A stretch of 32,747 nt of DNA from Actinomycetota bacterium. GTDB lineage: Bacteria > Armatimonadota > SYMT01. Shown here one piece after another: positions 9,260-17,793 of the stretch. The DNA lies in NCBI GenBank assembly GCA_005805375.1, contig SYMT01000543.1:1-32747 (forward strand), in the 5' to 3' direction. Under the pieces are notes generated by a model. The model did no database searches. It was not told where the DNA came from and saw nothing but the letters and a program-made list of their open reading frames with translations. The translations under genes were made by a program, and so were the position numbers. Position 1 is the first letter of the stretch; every line of letters starts with the position of its first letter.

Positions 9260-9394
9260 ATGACCACTTCGTACTGTCCCCACCCTGTCCCCCCGGACTG
9301 GATTCCGGGCGAGGCGTGCCGCATCGTGGAGGCTCCATCCGAGGAGAATCCGGCGCCTATCCTCGGGCTCCCGACCCCCATCCTGATCGGCTGA
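9260..9394 (+). CDS. Candidate 44-aa small protein (not in supplied ORF track)
   Basis: ATG 9260 preceded by GGAAGGAG; translation MTTSYCPHPVPPDWIPGEACRIVEAPSEENPAPILGLPTPILIG*; downstream of the palindromic promoter. Could also be a decayed gene remnant. Confidence 0.45.
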   Translation: MTTSYCPHPVPPDWIPGEACRIVEAPSEENPAPILGLPTPILIG

Positions 9395-9481
9395 TCGGTG
9401 CTCGTCAGCCCGGGACCAGTCGCAATCCGCTGAGCCGGACAGCCTCACCGGGAGCCGCGGGCGAAACTCCTCGGGGCCGGT

Positions 9482-10279
9482 GTGGTCTCACCGGTCGGGG
9501 GGAACAACACCGTGGGTTTGACGCAGCATCAGGTGGAGCAGTTCGCGGATCAGGGGTACCTGATCCTGCCCGGTTTGATCGCCGAGGAGCGCCGAACGCG
9601 CTACGTCGCGCTGTTCGACGGACTCGTCGAACGGAGCCGGTCGCTCACGGCCGCCGACGGGGGATTCCACCTCGCCTTCGATGACGCGGGCCAGCCGATT
9701 CCCGGACGCCTGCACAAGGTGCAGGGGGTCGCGGTGGTGGAGCCCCGCGTCCTCGAAATCGCCGCCGAGCCAGGGATAGTTGCGGCGGTCTCGGCGCTGC
9801 TCGGACCGGATCTCGACGTGTTCGGCACCAAGTTCTACCCGATGAACGTGACGGGCGCAACCTCTACCGGCTGGCACCAGGACAACCACTATTTCGGCAC
9901 CCGCTCCGACCGCGTGGTGAGTTGCGCCATCTACTTCCACGATACTGATGCCGCGAACGGCTGCCTCCGCGTGGCGCCGGGAACGCACCGTGCCGGCGAA
10001 CTGGTGCAGCACAAGCGGGGCGACGGGATCTATTCCCACGGGGCGTGGACCCCCGTTGCCGATAGCGATGCAGTGGACGTGGTTTGTCCGGCCGGCACCG
10101 TGGTGCTCTTCTCGGCGAATCTCCTGCACGGCGCCCGCCCCAATTGTTCCGGACGCCCGTCCTACCGCACCGCCTGGCACTACATCCCCGCCGACCTCGA
10201 CCTGGAACTCTTCCGCCGTGGAGAGTACGAAGATCGCCACTGGTTGGGCGCCTGCAAAAGCAGTCGCAGCGAAAATTGA
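9482..10279 (+). CDS. Phytanoyl-CoA dioxygenase (PhyH) family Fe(II)/2OG oxygenase
   Basis: 265-aa ORF; 'TGWHQDNHYFGTRSDRVVSCAIYFHDTDAANGCLRVAPGTHRAG' with HxD facial-triad motif and distal 'LLHGARPNCSGRPSYR'. Start may be GTG 9482 or GTG 9512. Confidence 0.9.
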   Translation: MVSPVGGNNTVGLTQHQVEQFADQGYLILPGLIAEERRTRYVALFDGLVERSRSLTAADGGFHLAFDDAGQPIPGRLHKVQGVAVVEPRVLEIAAEPGIVAAVSALLGPDLDVFGTKFYPMNVTGATSTGWHQDNHYFGTRSDRVVSCAIYFHDTDAANGCLRVAPGTHRAGELVQHKRGDGIYSHGAWTPVADSDAVDVVCPAGTVVLFSANLLHGARPNCSGRPSYRTAWHYIPADLDLELFRRGEYEDRHWLGACKSSRSEN

Positions 10280-10353
10280 GGCGAGGAGGCGCCGCACCGC
10301 GATCTTGAAGGCAGGCGCGTATGGTTCGAATGAGCCAGAACTCACGTGCTGTT

Positions 10354-10430
10354 CTCTGAAAGACGAGTACGCGCTCCGCCTGACCGATGTTCGGCCGGTT
10401 CAGGAAATCGTCGCGCAGGGGAAGCCGCAA
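10354..10430 (+). pseudogene. Decayed partial copy of the epimerase N-terminal region
   Basis: 'LKDEYALRLTDVRPVQEIVAQGKPQG' vs 'LQDHYTLRLTDVRPIEEIAAQGKPQS' 207 nt downstream (10561-10637); 10 differences in 62 nt, most at third codon positions. Confidence 0.75.
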
Positions 10431-10487
10431 GGAACCCTGCGCTCCACGGCGAACCTATGTGAAACCGTGGGGGAGAGGGAGTTCGGG

Positions 10488-11291
10488 ATGCCGCCAGTTC
10501 TGTCGGGAAAAATCGCCATCTACGGGGCAGGAGGACCGGTCGGGGCCGCTGCCGCCCGTCATCTGCAAGACCATTACACGCTGCGCCTGACCGACGTCCG
10601 GCCCATTGAGGAGATCGCTGCGCAGGGGAAGCCGCAGTCGCCCGGCGCACCGGTGCCGGAGGTCCTGCCGGCGCCGCACGAGTGCCGCGTGGTGGATGTG
10701 TCCGACTACGGCCAGGTACTGGAATCCGCCCGGGGCATGGACGCCCTCATCAACGTGACCGTGGTCCGGCCACACCTCACGCCTGCGTTTCACGTCAACC
10801 TGATCGGCGCGTACAACGTGGCCAAGGCGGCCGCGGAGCTGGGGATTCGGCGTATCATCCACACAGGCCCGTACCACCTGAACCTGAACCACAACGCCGA
10901 TTACTGGTGGGACTACACCGTGCCGGACGAGGTCCCACTGCATCCCGGCAGCGACCTTTACGCCCTGTCCAAGTACCTCGGCGGAGAAGTCACGCGGGAG
11001 ATGGCGGAACGGCTCGGGCTGGAAGTCATCACCTTCCTCTACTGCAATTTCTCCCCCAACGACGGGGGTGACCGGCCGTCCGGCCAGGGCTGCGGCCCGT
11101 TCACCACAGCCTGGGACGACTGCGGCGAGGCGTTCCTGTACGGCCTCCGGGCGCCGGACATGCCGTCATCCTACGAACCATTCTTCATCTGCGCGCCGGC
11201 GCCGCACGGGAAGTACCCGCCGCTCAAAGCGAAACGGCTTCTCGGCTGGGAAGCGCGACACCGGTTTGAACGGCTCTGGACCCGGTGCTGA
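10488..11291 (+). CDS. NAD(P)-dependent epimerase/dehydratase (extended SDR); tracked ORF start at 9948 is too long
   Basis: 'KIAIYGAGGPVGAAAARHL' Rossmann motif, 'ALINVTVVRPHLTPAFHVNLIGAYNVAKAAAELGIRRIIHTG', 'YALSKYLGG' YxxxK; ATG 10488 preceded by GAGAGGGA. Confidence 0.85.
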   Translation: MPPVLSGKIAIYGAGGPVGAAAARHLQDHYTLRLTDVRPIEEIAAQGKPQSPGAPVPEVLPAPHECRVVDVSDYGQVLESARGMDALINVTVVRPHLTPAFHVNLIGAYNVAKAAAELGIRRIIHTGPYHLNLNHNADYWWDYTVPDEVPLHPGSDLYALSKYLGGEVTREMAERLGLEVITFLYCNFSPNDGGDRPSGQGCGPFTTAWDDCGEAFLYGLRAPDMPSSYEPFFICAPAPHGKYPPLKAKRLLGWEARHRFERLWTRC

Positions 11292-11311
11292 CACCCGCCA
11301 TAGGACTCAGC

Positions 11312-11340
11312 GGAGCGCTCGCGGCTCACGCGAGCGCTCC
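11312..11340. terminator. Perfect 12-bp hairpin GGAGCGCTCGCG-gctca-CGCGAGCGCTCC
   Basis: Exact inverted repeat with 5-nt loop, 20 nt after the epimerase stop; no T-tract. Confidence 0.7.
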
Positions 11341-11372
11341 ACACCGCGCCCCCCATCACCCAGTACCCAAGC

Positions 11373-11459
11373 CACGCCGGGCGCCCTCTGGGCGCAGCGA
11401 GTGGTCCCCACCGTACCCGAGGACACGCCGGGCGCCCTCTGGGTGTAGCAAGTGGTCCC
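11373..11459. repeat. Two direct repeats of 36 nt (period 51): CACGCCGGGCGCCCTCTGGGYGYAGCRAGTGGTCCC
   Basis: Copies at 11373-11408 and 11424-11459 differ at only 3 positions; each has an internal GCGCCC-TCT-GGGYGY mini-hairpin. Confidence 0.85.
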
Positions 11460-11521
11460 AGGGGTGTCGCCGAGGCGAACCAAGCGACCCCGCGCCGGCG
11501 CCCGCCGCAGGAATCAGCTAA

Positions 11522-12880
11522 TTACGCGAGGGCTCCAGCCAGCGCCTCCTGCATCTCCAACGCAGATTGGAAGCGCTTGTCCGGATCCAGTTGCAGCGCC
11601 TGATGGATCACCCGCGCGAGCCCCGCGGCCGTTTGTGGTCGCCAACGAAACACGGGTACGAGATTCCCCTCCAGTACATCACTCACCTCCAGGTGCCCGC
11701 CGGCAACCTCGGCGGGCACGGCGCCGGTCAGCAGCCAGTACAGGGTCGCACCCAGGCCGTAGATGTCCGACCGGCGATCCGCACTCTGAGGATCGGCGAT
11801 GACCTCGGGGGCCAGGAAACCCCAGGTATAGCGGGCCGCGTGCGCGGGCACCGTCTTCAGATTCCGTACCTCGCCGAAGAAACGGCTCTGCCCGAAGTCC
11901 GTCACGAGCACGTCCAGGTTCGGCACATTCCGTATCAAGAGGTTCGATGGTCGAAGATTGCAATGGATTACCCTGCGGCTGTGAGCGTACTGGAGTGCCT
12001 CACACACCTGCACGCCCACCCTCACGACCTCCGCATCGCTGAACAGGTGCCCGCTCATCCGCAGGCCTTCGGCACTCGGTCCATCCACGTACTCCATCAC
12101 GATGCAGAAGTAGTCCCGGGTCGGCGTTCCCCCCAGAAACTGGACGATACGGGGATGGTCCAGCAGGTGCAGCGGAAGAATCCGGCGGAAGACAAGATCG
12201 CCGTACTGGTCACTCGGCATTCCCCGGGCGAGCCCGGATACATACCACACTTTCACGAGACACAGGCCTCCCGTCTGATCCCGGGTCGCCTTCCACACAT
12301 CCACGCCGGTATCGCGGTGGGTCACCAGGCATTCGAGGAATTGGTAACCGGGAATGTCCGGAATTCTCCCCGCGATTTCTTCGGTGTCATGCTGATGCAC
12401 GAGCGCGACGGCCGCCAGCGACGGGTCGTCAAACTGTGCGTGCGAGATTGCGCTCGGAGCCGGGTCGGCTGACTTCGGGAACGGGAGTTCGGAAACAGGC
12501 TGACGGGGCAGCAACTGTGTGAGTGTGATCGGCGCCACAGCCTCGACCGGGGCGACGGCGGGCTCCCCGGCGAGTGAGGGAGCCCACACTTCGAGTTCCG
12601 TGGTCTCACCGATCTGAATGCGATCAAGGTGGGACAGGAGGGAGCCGCGGGTTTGCTCACCGTTGACGAGCGTGCCGTACCGGCTCCCGACATCCAAAAG
12701 ATAGAGACCGATCGGGCGAAGTTCCACCAGGAAGTGACAGCGCGACACACACGGATCATCTCCCACCTGGAGGTGACAGAAAGCCCCACGTCCCACCAGG
12801 AGCTGCTCTCCCGGGGTGAGCTGTGCGCTCGTTCCCTCGCCGGGCCCCTGCCGGATGGTGAGCGTGATCTCCGTCGTCAT
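11522..12880 (-). CDS. FHA domain plus Ser/Thr protein kinase-like domain, predicted pseudokinase; start corrected to ATG 12880
   Basis: FHA: 'LLVGRGAFCHLQVGDDPCVSRCHFLVEL...DVGSRYGTLVNGE'. Kinase-fold: 'CLVKVWYV', 'IVMEYVDG', 'VIHCNLRPSNLLI', 'VTDFGQS', 'WGFLAPEV', 'SDIYGLGATLYWLLTG'; catalytic HRD is HCN and the Gly-rich loop is degenerate. Confidence 0.88.
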   Translation of the reverse strand: MTTEITLTIRQGPGEGTSAQLTPGEQLLVGRGAFCHLQVGDDPCVSRCHFLVELRPIGLYLLDVGSRYGTLVNGEQTRGSLLSHLDRIQIGETTELEVWAPSLAGEPAVAPVEAVAPITLTQLLPRQPVSELPFPKSADPAPSAISHAQFDDPSLAAVALVHQHDTEEIAGRIPDIPGYQFLECLVTHRDTGVDVWKATRDQTGGLCLVKVWYVSGLARGMPSDQYGDLVFRRILPLHLLDHPRIVQFLGGTPTRDYFCIVMEYVDGPSAEGLRMSGHLFSDAEVVRVGVQVCEALQYAHSRRVIHCNLRPSNLLIRNVPNLDVLVTDFGQSRFFGEVRNLKTVPAHAARYTWGFLAPEVIADPQSADRRSDIYGLGATLYWLLTGAVPAEVAGGHLEVSDVLEGNLVPVFRWRPQTAAGLARVIHQALQLDPDKRFQSALEMQEALAGALA

Positions 12881-12899
12881 AACAACGCGCCTCCGCCGG

Positions 12900-13817
12900 T
12901 CAGGAGGCTGGGCGCCCGTCGTCCTTGGACGGACGCGGCCGGGGAATCGGGCCGGTCTCCCGGGACTGCCAGTTGGGAGGTAGATCCCACTTCTGTGTGA
13001 ATTCGGGGCCGCCCTGGTCCGGAGACAACGGCGCATGGCTGATCAGACCAACCTGGACCAGCGTACGCGGCCCCAGCCGGATCATGCACGGGAAGGTAAG
13101 CTCCTCCTGGTCCCCGCGCCGGAGTTCGCGCGTACCGACGTACGATGCAGGCAGATCCTGCTCCCCGCCCACCTGCACAAAAACGCGCCGCCGTCCCGCA
13201 CGCACGATCTCGGCGTGCCGGCGCAGCACCGTCAGATCGCTGTCGAGGGACACGTGCTGATGCACGGAGAGGCCCCGCCCGATGGTCACCCGCGGTCCTC
13301 GCAGGTCAAACTGCTTGCCCTGGCTCGGTCCGTTGTGGACCAGGAGCCACCCCCAGGGCCGGCGTACACGGTAGATCACATACCCGGTCAGGCCCACGGC
13401 TCCGAGGCCGACGAGCAGCAGGACGACCCCCTGAGTCCAGCCGATCGGCTTGAGCAGGTAGTCCATCCGGCGACTATTGACGAGGAGTTTCCCGTCCGAT
13501 GTGCGCGAAACGGCGCCGGTAACCACTACCTGCCGGCCCATCATCGGGAAGTCCTGATCGGTTTGGACCCAGACCTCGGCGCCATAGTCGTCGCGCAGGG
13601 TGAATACCTTGCGGCCCGCTTGTTCCTCCGCCCGGATCCGTACGCCGGTCCGTCCCTGAACGGTTACTTCGGAGCCCACCCGCGCCGGGAGTTGGTCCAC
13701 CAGAATCGGGGTCTCCCGTCCTCCGCACCCGGCCAATCCGACGCATACCAGGAGCATGACGATCCAACGCAACAGCGCCGGCCCGACCCTCCAGGCTACT
13801 GTGCGTTCACGATGCAT
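12900..13817 (-). CDS. Membrane lipoprotein-like protein: OB-fold-like region, TM helix, C-terminal FHA domain
   Basis: 'WIVMLLVCVGLAGCGG' lipobox, 'VVLLLVGLGAVGLTGYVIYRV' TM, 'LVHNGPSQGKQFDLRGPRVTIGRGLSVHQHVSLDSDLTVLRRHAEI' FHA. Confidence 0.8.
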   Translation of the reverse strand: MHRERTVAWRVGPALLRWIVMLLVCVGLAGCGGRETPILVDQLPARVGSEVTVQGRTGVRIRAEEQAGRKVFTLRDDYGAEVWVQTDQDFPMMGRQVVVTGAVSRTSDGKLLVNSRRMDYLLKPIGWTQGVVLLLVGLGAVGLTGYVIYRVRRPWGWLLVHNGPSQGKQFDLRGPRVTIGRGLSVHQHVSLDSDLTVLRRHAEIVRAGRRRVFVQVGGEQDLPASYVGTRELRRGDQEELTFPCMIRLGPRTLVQVGLISHAPLSPDQGGPEFTQKWDLPPNWQSRETGPIPRPRPSKDDGRPAS

Positions 13818-16570
13818 AGCTTCCCGCCCGCGCCTCTCGCCGCCAGCTCAATGCGATCCCAGGGTGCGTCCAGTGCGAGCCAGCCCAGACGCACTCCCGG
13901 ACTTCCCGTCTGCTCCAGGCGCACCCGGTACTGATTGCGCCGGCTCCCCCGGTGTACCATCGCCAGGAGATCTGCCGGGCCGGCGGGGCCGGCGCCGGAC
14001 ACCAGTACCGGCAGCCGTCGCACGTCTCGACCTGCCGTCGCCGGCGCCAGGATCCGCGTGTCCGCGGGCGCCTCCGAACTCGCGAGAAACACCTCGGTGA
14101 CCGCCCCTCCCGTCCCCTGGACCCAGAGCAGTGCCGTTCCGACTCCCGCGTCGCGGGCGACGGAGTACGTCCCTTCGTACTTCTGCAATCCACTGCGATT
14201 CAATGGGACTTGCTGCGCCGGTCGCCCGTCCGGCAGACGAATCCATAGTTGCGGCGGCGCCGCCGCCGCACCGACACCAATCACGGAAATCGAGTGCGCC
14301 CCAGGGCCCCAGAGGGGATTGTCTCCCGCATCAATCGCGACGGTTTCGCCGCGCCCGGCGCGTAGTTGCACTGTCCGCTCATCGCCCAGACCGCGTCCGA
14401 TGGCCGCCGCAACCTGTAGGCGCGAACCCAGCGCCGGATCGCCGCTGATCCGGCCTAGCCAGGCGCCCGGCCAGGCCGGGTGACGGGCCAGAAGCACATT
14501 CTGTGGCGGGCGATTCCCGATGGCAGCCTCGATTCTGGGCTCGAGGCCCCCCGAGGATCCATTCAGGTCCACCTGGATGTCGAACTTCGCGGCCCGGCGC
14601 AGGCGCTCGGGCAGGATGGACAACGTCGGCGTCATCCCCCCCGCCGGAGCGCTGGTCCCAGAAGCGGCGCCCGGCTGGCGCTGCAGCGGAGCGTCCGGAC
14701 GCACTTCGATGTCGGCGAGCGGGATGCCCGTGCCGCCGCCCCGCGCATCCATCGCCACCGAATGCGTCCCAACCGCGGACGCGGTCCAGTAGAACAGTGC
14801 CGTGCGACCATCGGGCAACAACTCTACGGTGCGAACACTCTCGGCGCAGACACGGATTTCCGGTGCGGCGCCCCTGCGGGCTGCGAAGGTCACACAGCCG
14901 ATCACCGTCTCCCCGGGCCGCACGAGGCGGCTTGGGGAGATTCGGAAGTCCTCTACCGCAGCACTCGTCCCCGGTACCCAGATGCGAATCCCAGGGGCCG
15001 GGACACCCTCAATCTCTGCTCGTACGCGGGCCCAACCCGATGCAACTTCGGCGCCCCTCGGGAGAACAAACTCAACCGGGCCGTCGGTCGGACCGGCTGC
15101 CTCTCGCTCCAGGGAATGCTCCTTCCCATCCGCTGTGCGCATGGTCACAACCGCGCGTTCCGGAGCAAACGCCGGCTTTGACCACAGGAGCACGGCGACT
15201 CGCTGACTTCCGGGTGTGGTGGGAGCTGCCCGAACCGTTACCGTGCGGCTGCCCGGGACGGGGAGGGATGGATTGTCCGAACGGGATCGCTCGTCATTGA
15301 AGGTGAAGCTGTAGGTTACCGCAGCGACGTCGGACGCGGCCGCCGGGAGATCCGCGATGACTCGATAGGTGAAGGCGCGCGGTTCCCCATCCGGGCGAGG
15401 CAGCACGGGCCACTTGATCCGCGTGCCGTCAACGGTGAGGCTGGAGCGGGCGGTGTCCAGCGGTCGGGAGGTGCGCACAATCACCGCGACCTGATCGTCC
15501 CCCTCGCCCGCCTCCAGGCGCACATCGGCAGTCGGCGCCGGGTTGGCCACGGTCAGCGACACAGTCTTGAGCTGCGACTTCTCGGGTCCATTGGCCGGGG
15601 CCCACCGCGCCACAATGCGAAGCACCTGGGAGCCGTTTTTGACCGGCTCTGCAACAGTGTCCCACACCCAGGCAACCTGACGAGAACTCGCATCGGGGCC
15701 CGGCACGAGCTGCGAGCGCGCCTCCAGCGTCCACCGTGCCGCCGGCGCATCCGCTTCGCCGGCGCCCCACTCGGCCTGCACCCGAACCCGGCCCACCACC
15801 GGGCGCGCCGCATTTCCCCCGGCCATCGGCACGGGCCCGGAGTCGTCGGCCAACCGCACGCTGATTTCCGGATCGGCGGCAGGTCGTTCGGCCAGCGCCG
15901 TGCGCAGCGCAGCCACATCGAGCCCATTGCCGGCAGGCCGGACACCCCACTTCGGGCCATCCGCACCGAGCATGAAATGATCCCCCCGCTCCAACCGGGC
16001 GAAATCCGCTGCATGGGCGGCATCAAACGGTACCGACAGTTTCACCGTAGTCCGGTCGGGTCCGACCTCCACGGCCACCGTGGGAGCCCCTGCAGACACG
16101 CGCAGCACCTCGCTCTTCGCATTTTTGCGCAGGTCATCGCGAAAATCGAAGCCCGCGCTGGTCGGATTCTGGGTGAGCTGCTTCCACGCCGCCTGCCGGC
16201 TCGCGTCCGTCCGCAGGATCCGCTCGACCAGAACGAGGGCGGCGACGGTGGGACGGCTGGCAAACGAGGCCCCGGCCGCGGAAAGCGCCTGGTCGGTCAT
16301 CCCCATCCGCAAATAGACGTATCCCCGTCCCAGCAGCGGGTACGCAATGAGCGACACGCCCTCACTGTTCTTCTCCAGTGTGGCGCCCTCCCGTGCAGTG
16401 AAGCGGAGCAACGACTTGAGCGCTCCGGCCAGGTCTCCGCCGGCGATCCCCTGGCGGGCGCCGACGTAGTCGTCGTACGATTGGAACGCGGCCACAGGCG
16501 CAGGTGTGCGGAACACTCCTATGAGGAGAATCGCCGCGATCAGCACCGCTCCGCCCGACCGGCCCATCAT
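13796..16570 (-). CDS. Large secreted protein of unknown function with beta-rich/Ig-like segments
   Basis: 924-aa ORF, signal peptide 'GGAVLIAAILLIGVFRTPAPVAAF'; TPR-like N-terminal part then extended beta-rich sequence; overlaps the FHA-TM gene start by 22 nt. Confidence 0.75.
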   Translation of the reverse strand: MMGRSGGAVLIAAILLIGVFRTPAPVAAFQSYDDYVGARQGIAGGDLAGALKSLLRFTAREGATLEKNSEGVSLIAYPLLGRGYVYLRMGMTDQALSAAGASFASRPTVAALVLVERILRTDASRQAAWKQLTQNPTSAGFDFRDDLRKNAKSEVLRVSAGAPTVAVEVGPDRTTVKLSVPFDAAHAADFARLERGDHFMLGADGPKWGVRPAGNGLDVAALRTALAERPAADPEISVRLADDSGPVPMAGGNAARPVVGRVRVQAEWGAGEADAPAARWTLEARSQLVPGPDASSRQVAWVWDTVAEPVKNGSQVLRIVARWAPANGPEKSQLKTVSLTVANPAPTADVRLEAGEGDDQVAVIVRTSRPLDTARSSLTVDGTRIKWPVLPRPDGEPRAFTYRVIADLPAAASDVAAVTYSFTFNDERSRSDNPSLPVPGSRTVTVRAAPTTPGSQRVAVLLWSKPAFAPERAVVTMRTADGKEHSLEREAAGPTDGPVEFVLPRGAEVASGWARVRAEIEGVPAPGIRIWVPGTSAAVEDFRISPSRLVRPGETVIGCVTFAARRGAAPEIRVCAESVRTVELLPDGRTALFYWTASAVGTHSVAMDARGGGTGIPLADIEVRPDAPLQRQPGAASGTSAPAGGMTPTLSILPERLRRAAKFDIQVDLNGSSGGLEPRIEAAIGNRPPQNVLLARHPAWPGAWLGRISGDPALGSRLQVAAAIGRGLGDERTVQLRAGRGETVAIDAGDNPLWGPGAHSISVIGVGAAAAPPQLWIRLPDGRPAQQVPLNRSGLQKYEGTYSVARDAGVGTALLWVQGTGGAVTEVFLASSEAPADTRILAPATAGRDVRRLPVLVSGAGPAGPADLLAMVHRGSRRNQYRVRLEQTGSPGVRLGWLALDAPWDRIELAARGAGGKLCIVNAQ

Positions 16571-16777
16571 CTACTCTCTCCTTCGTGCCGCGCCCTGAAA
16601 GACTTCCGCCTCGCGGTCGGGCCTCCGACACCCGTCTGACGTCACAAAACTCCCCGGGGTCGTTGGGTTTACACCCGGCCGCTCATACCGCCACGCTGTG
16701 CCGAAGCCGCTGGCTCCGTGCCCGCGAAGGCGGCCTCCGTTCTCTCTCCTCGCACGCTACTCCGGTTTCGCACCCGG

Positions 16778-17716
16778 TTACTGCGCGCCGAACTTGGTCC
16801 TCGACTTCGCCGCACTGGCTGTCCCGAGACCACGCGAGCGTACTGCAGGCGCACCAGCCGAGCCGGGTGTTCGCGTGTTCCGGTCCAACCGCCGCAGGAC
16901 GGTTCGGACCTCATCTCCCGTAATCCGGTCGATTCCCAGAAAGATAACCAGGATGTCCGGGTCGTCCGGAAGGATGAAACCGAAGACCGGATCGGGCAGA
17001 TTTGCTGCATCAAATGCGAGCACATCGTCCACCGGAACCCGGACCTTCGTCGGCACCAGCCCGATCAGTGGAAAGCCATCCGTGTCGGTGAGTGCGGACC
17101 AGACGCCCTGAAACTCAAAAGCACCGAATTGCACTTCGGTCCCCTTCAGGATGAGGCGATTCCCTCTCAGGGTGAGACGAAAATCGTCTCCATCTTCACG
17201 AAATGCAGAGATCCAGTCGCCCTGCAAGTCCGCGTTTGCCTTCTCGTCCTGCGGGCGAAACAATGTAGCCTCCGCGAAGGGCCGGGACGGATAGGGAAAC
17301 ACGTCCGCCCTGCCGCTGATGCTGCCATTGTTGGCCTCAATACTCCCGGAGACACGTCCAAATGCGCGATTGCCGGCATCGTTCGCGCCATCCGGGTTCC
17401 GCACGCCGATCCGGAACGTGCCGCGACGGGCAGTCCCGCGGCCCACCACCAGGCTCTGACTCACTAGAGGAGTGCCATCCCCAGCATCCGCCGGATTTGT
17501 GAGAGTGATCCCTAGATGAATGGTGGAATTCCGAGTCCCGATCACTGCGAACTCGGCGGGCGCTCGGGCCACCCCTCCGGCGCCAAACCGTCCACCGCGA
17601 AAAAACACCGGGAACTGCGCTCCCTGCGCATCTGCCGGGCGCAGTGTGGGCGCCGATGCCGCCAGCACGATCACGCCGGCAGCGAGCATCCAGGGGTAGA
17701 GTTGTCGTCCTGTCAT
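16778..17716 (-). CDS. Secreted hypothetical protein; likely start Met 17716 (MTGRQLYPWMLAAGVIVLAASAP)
   Basis: Signal peptide followed by soluble beta-rich sequence; same strand as neighbours; no family recognised. Confidence 0.75.
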   Translation of the reverse strand: MTGRQLYPWMLAAGVIVLAASAPTLRPADAQGAQFPVFFRGGRFGAGGVARAPAEFAVIGTRNSTIHLGITLTNPADAGDGTPLVSQSLVVGRGTARRGTFRIGVRNPDGANDAGNRAFGRVSGSIEANNGSISGRADVFPYPSRPFAEATLFRPQDEKANADLQGDWISAFREDGDDFRLTLRGNRLILKGTEVQFGAFEFQGVWSALTDTDGFPLIGLVPTKVRVPVDDVLAFDAANLPDPVFGFILPDDPDILVIFLGIDRITGDEVRTVLRRLDRNTRTPGSAGAPAVRSRGLGTASAAKSRTKFGAQ

Positions 17717-17793
17717 TCGAGAACCTCTTCCGCAAACCCGTACATGACCGATCGGGCCGCCACGGGACCGGGTTTGGCTGCCGTGCTCCGGGC

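Noticed and set aside
9477-9494. CCGGTG-N6-CACCGG inverted repeat at the start of the PhyH gene
   Set aside because: Short GC-only stem expected by chance at this base composition; possibly inside the coding region.
16637-16644. TGACGTCA palindrome upstream of the 924-aa gene, with a similar site near 23339
   Set aside because: The same motif also occurs inside the glycerate kinase coding sequence (near 29711), so chance occurrence is likely.
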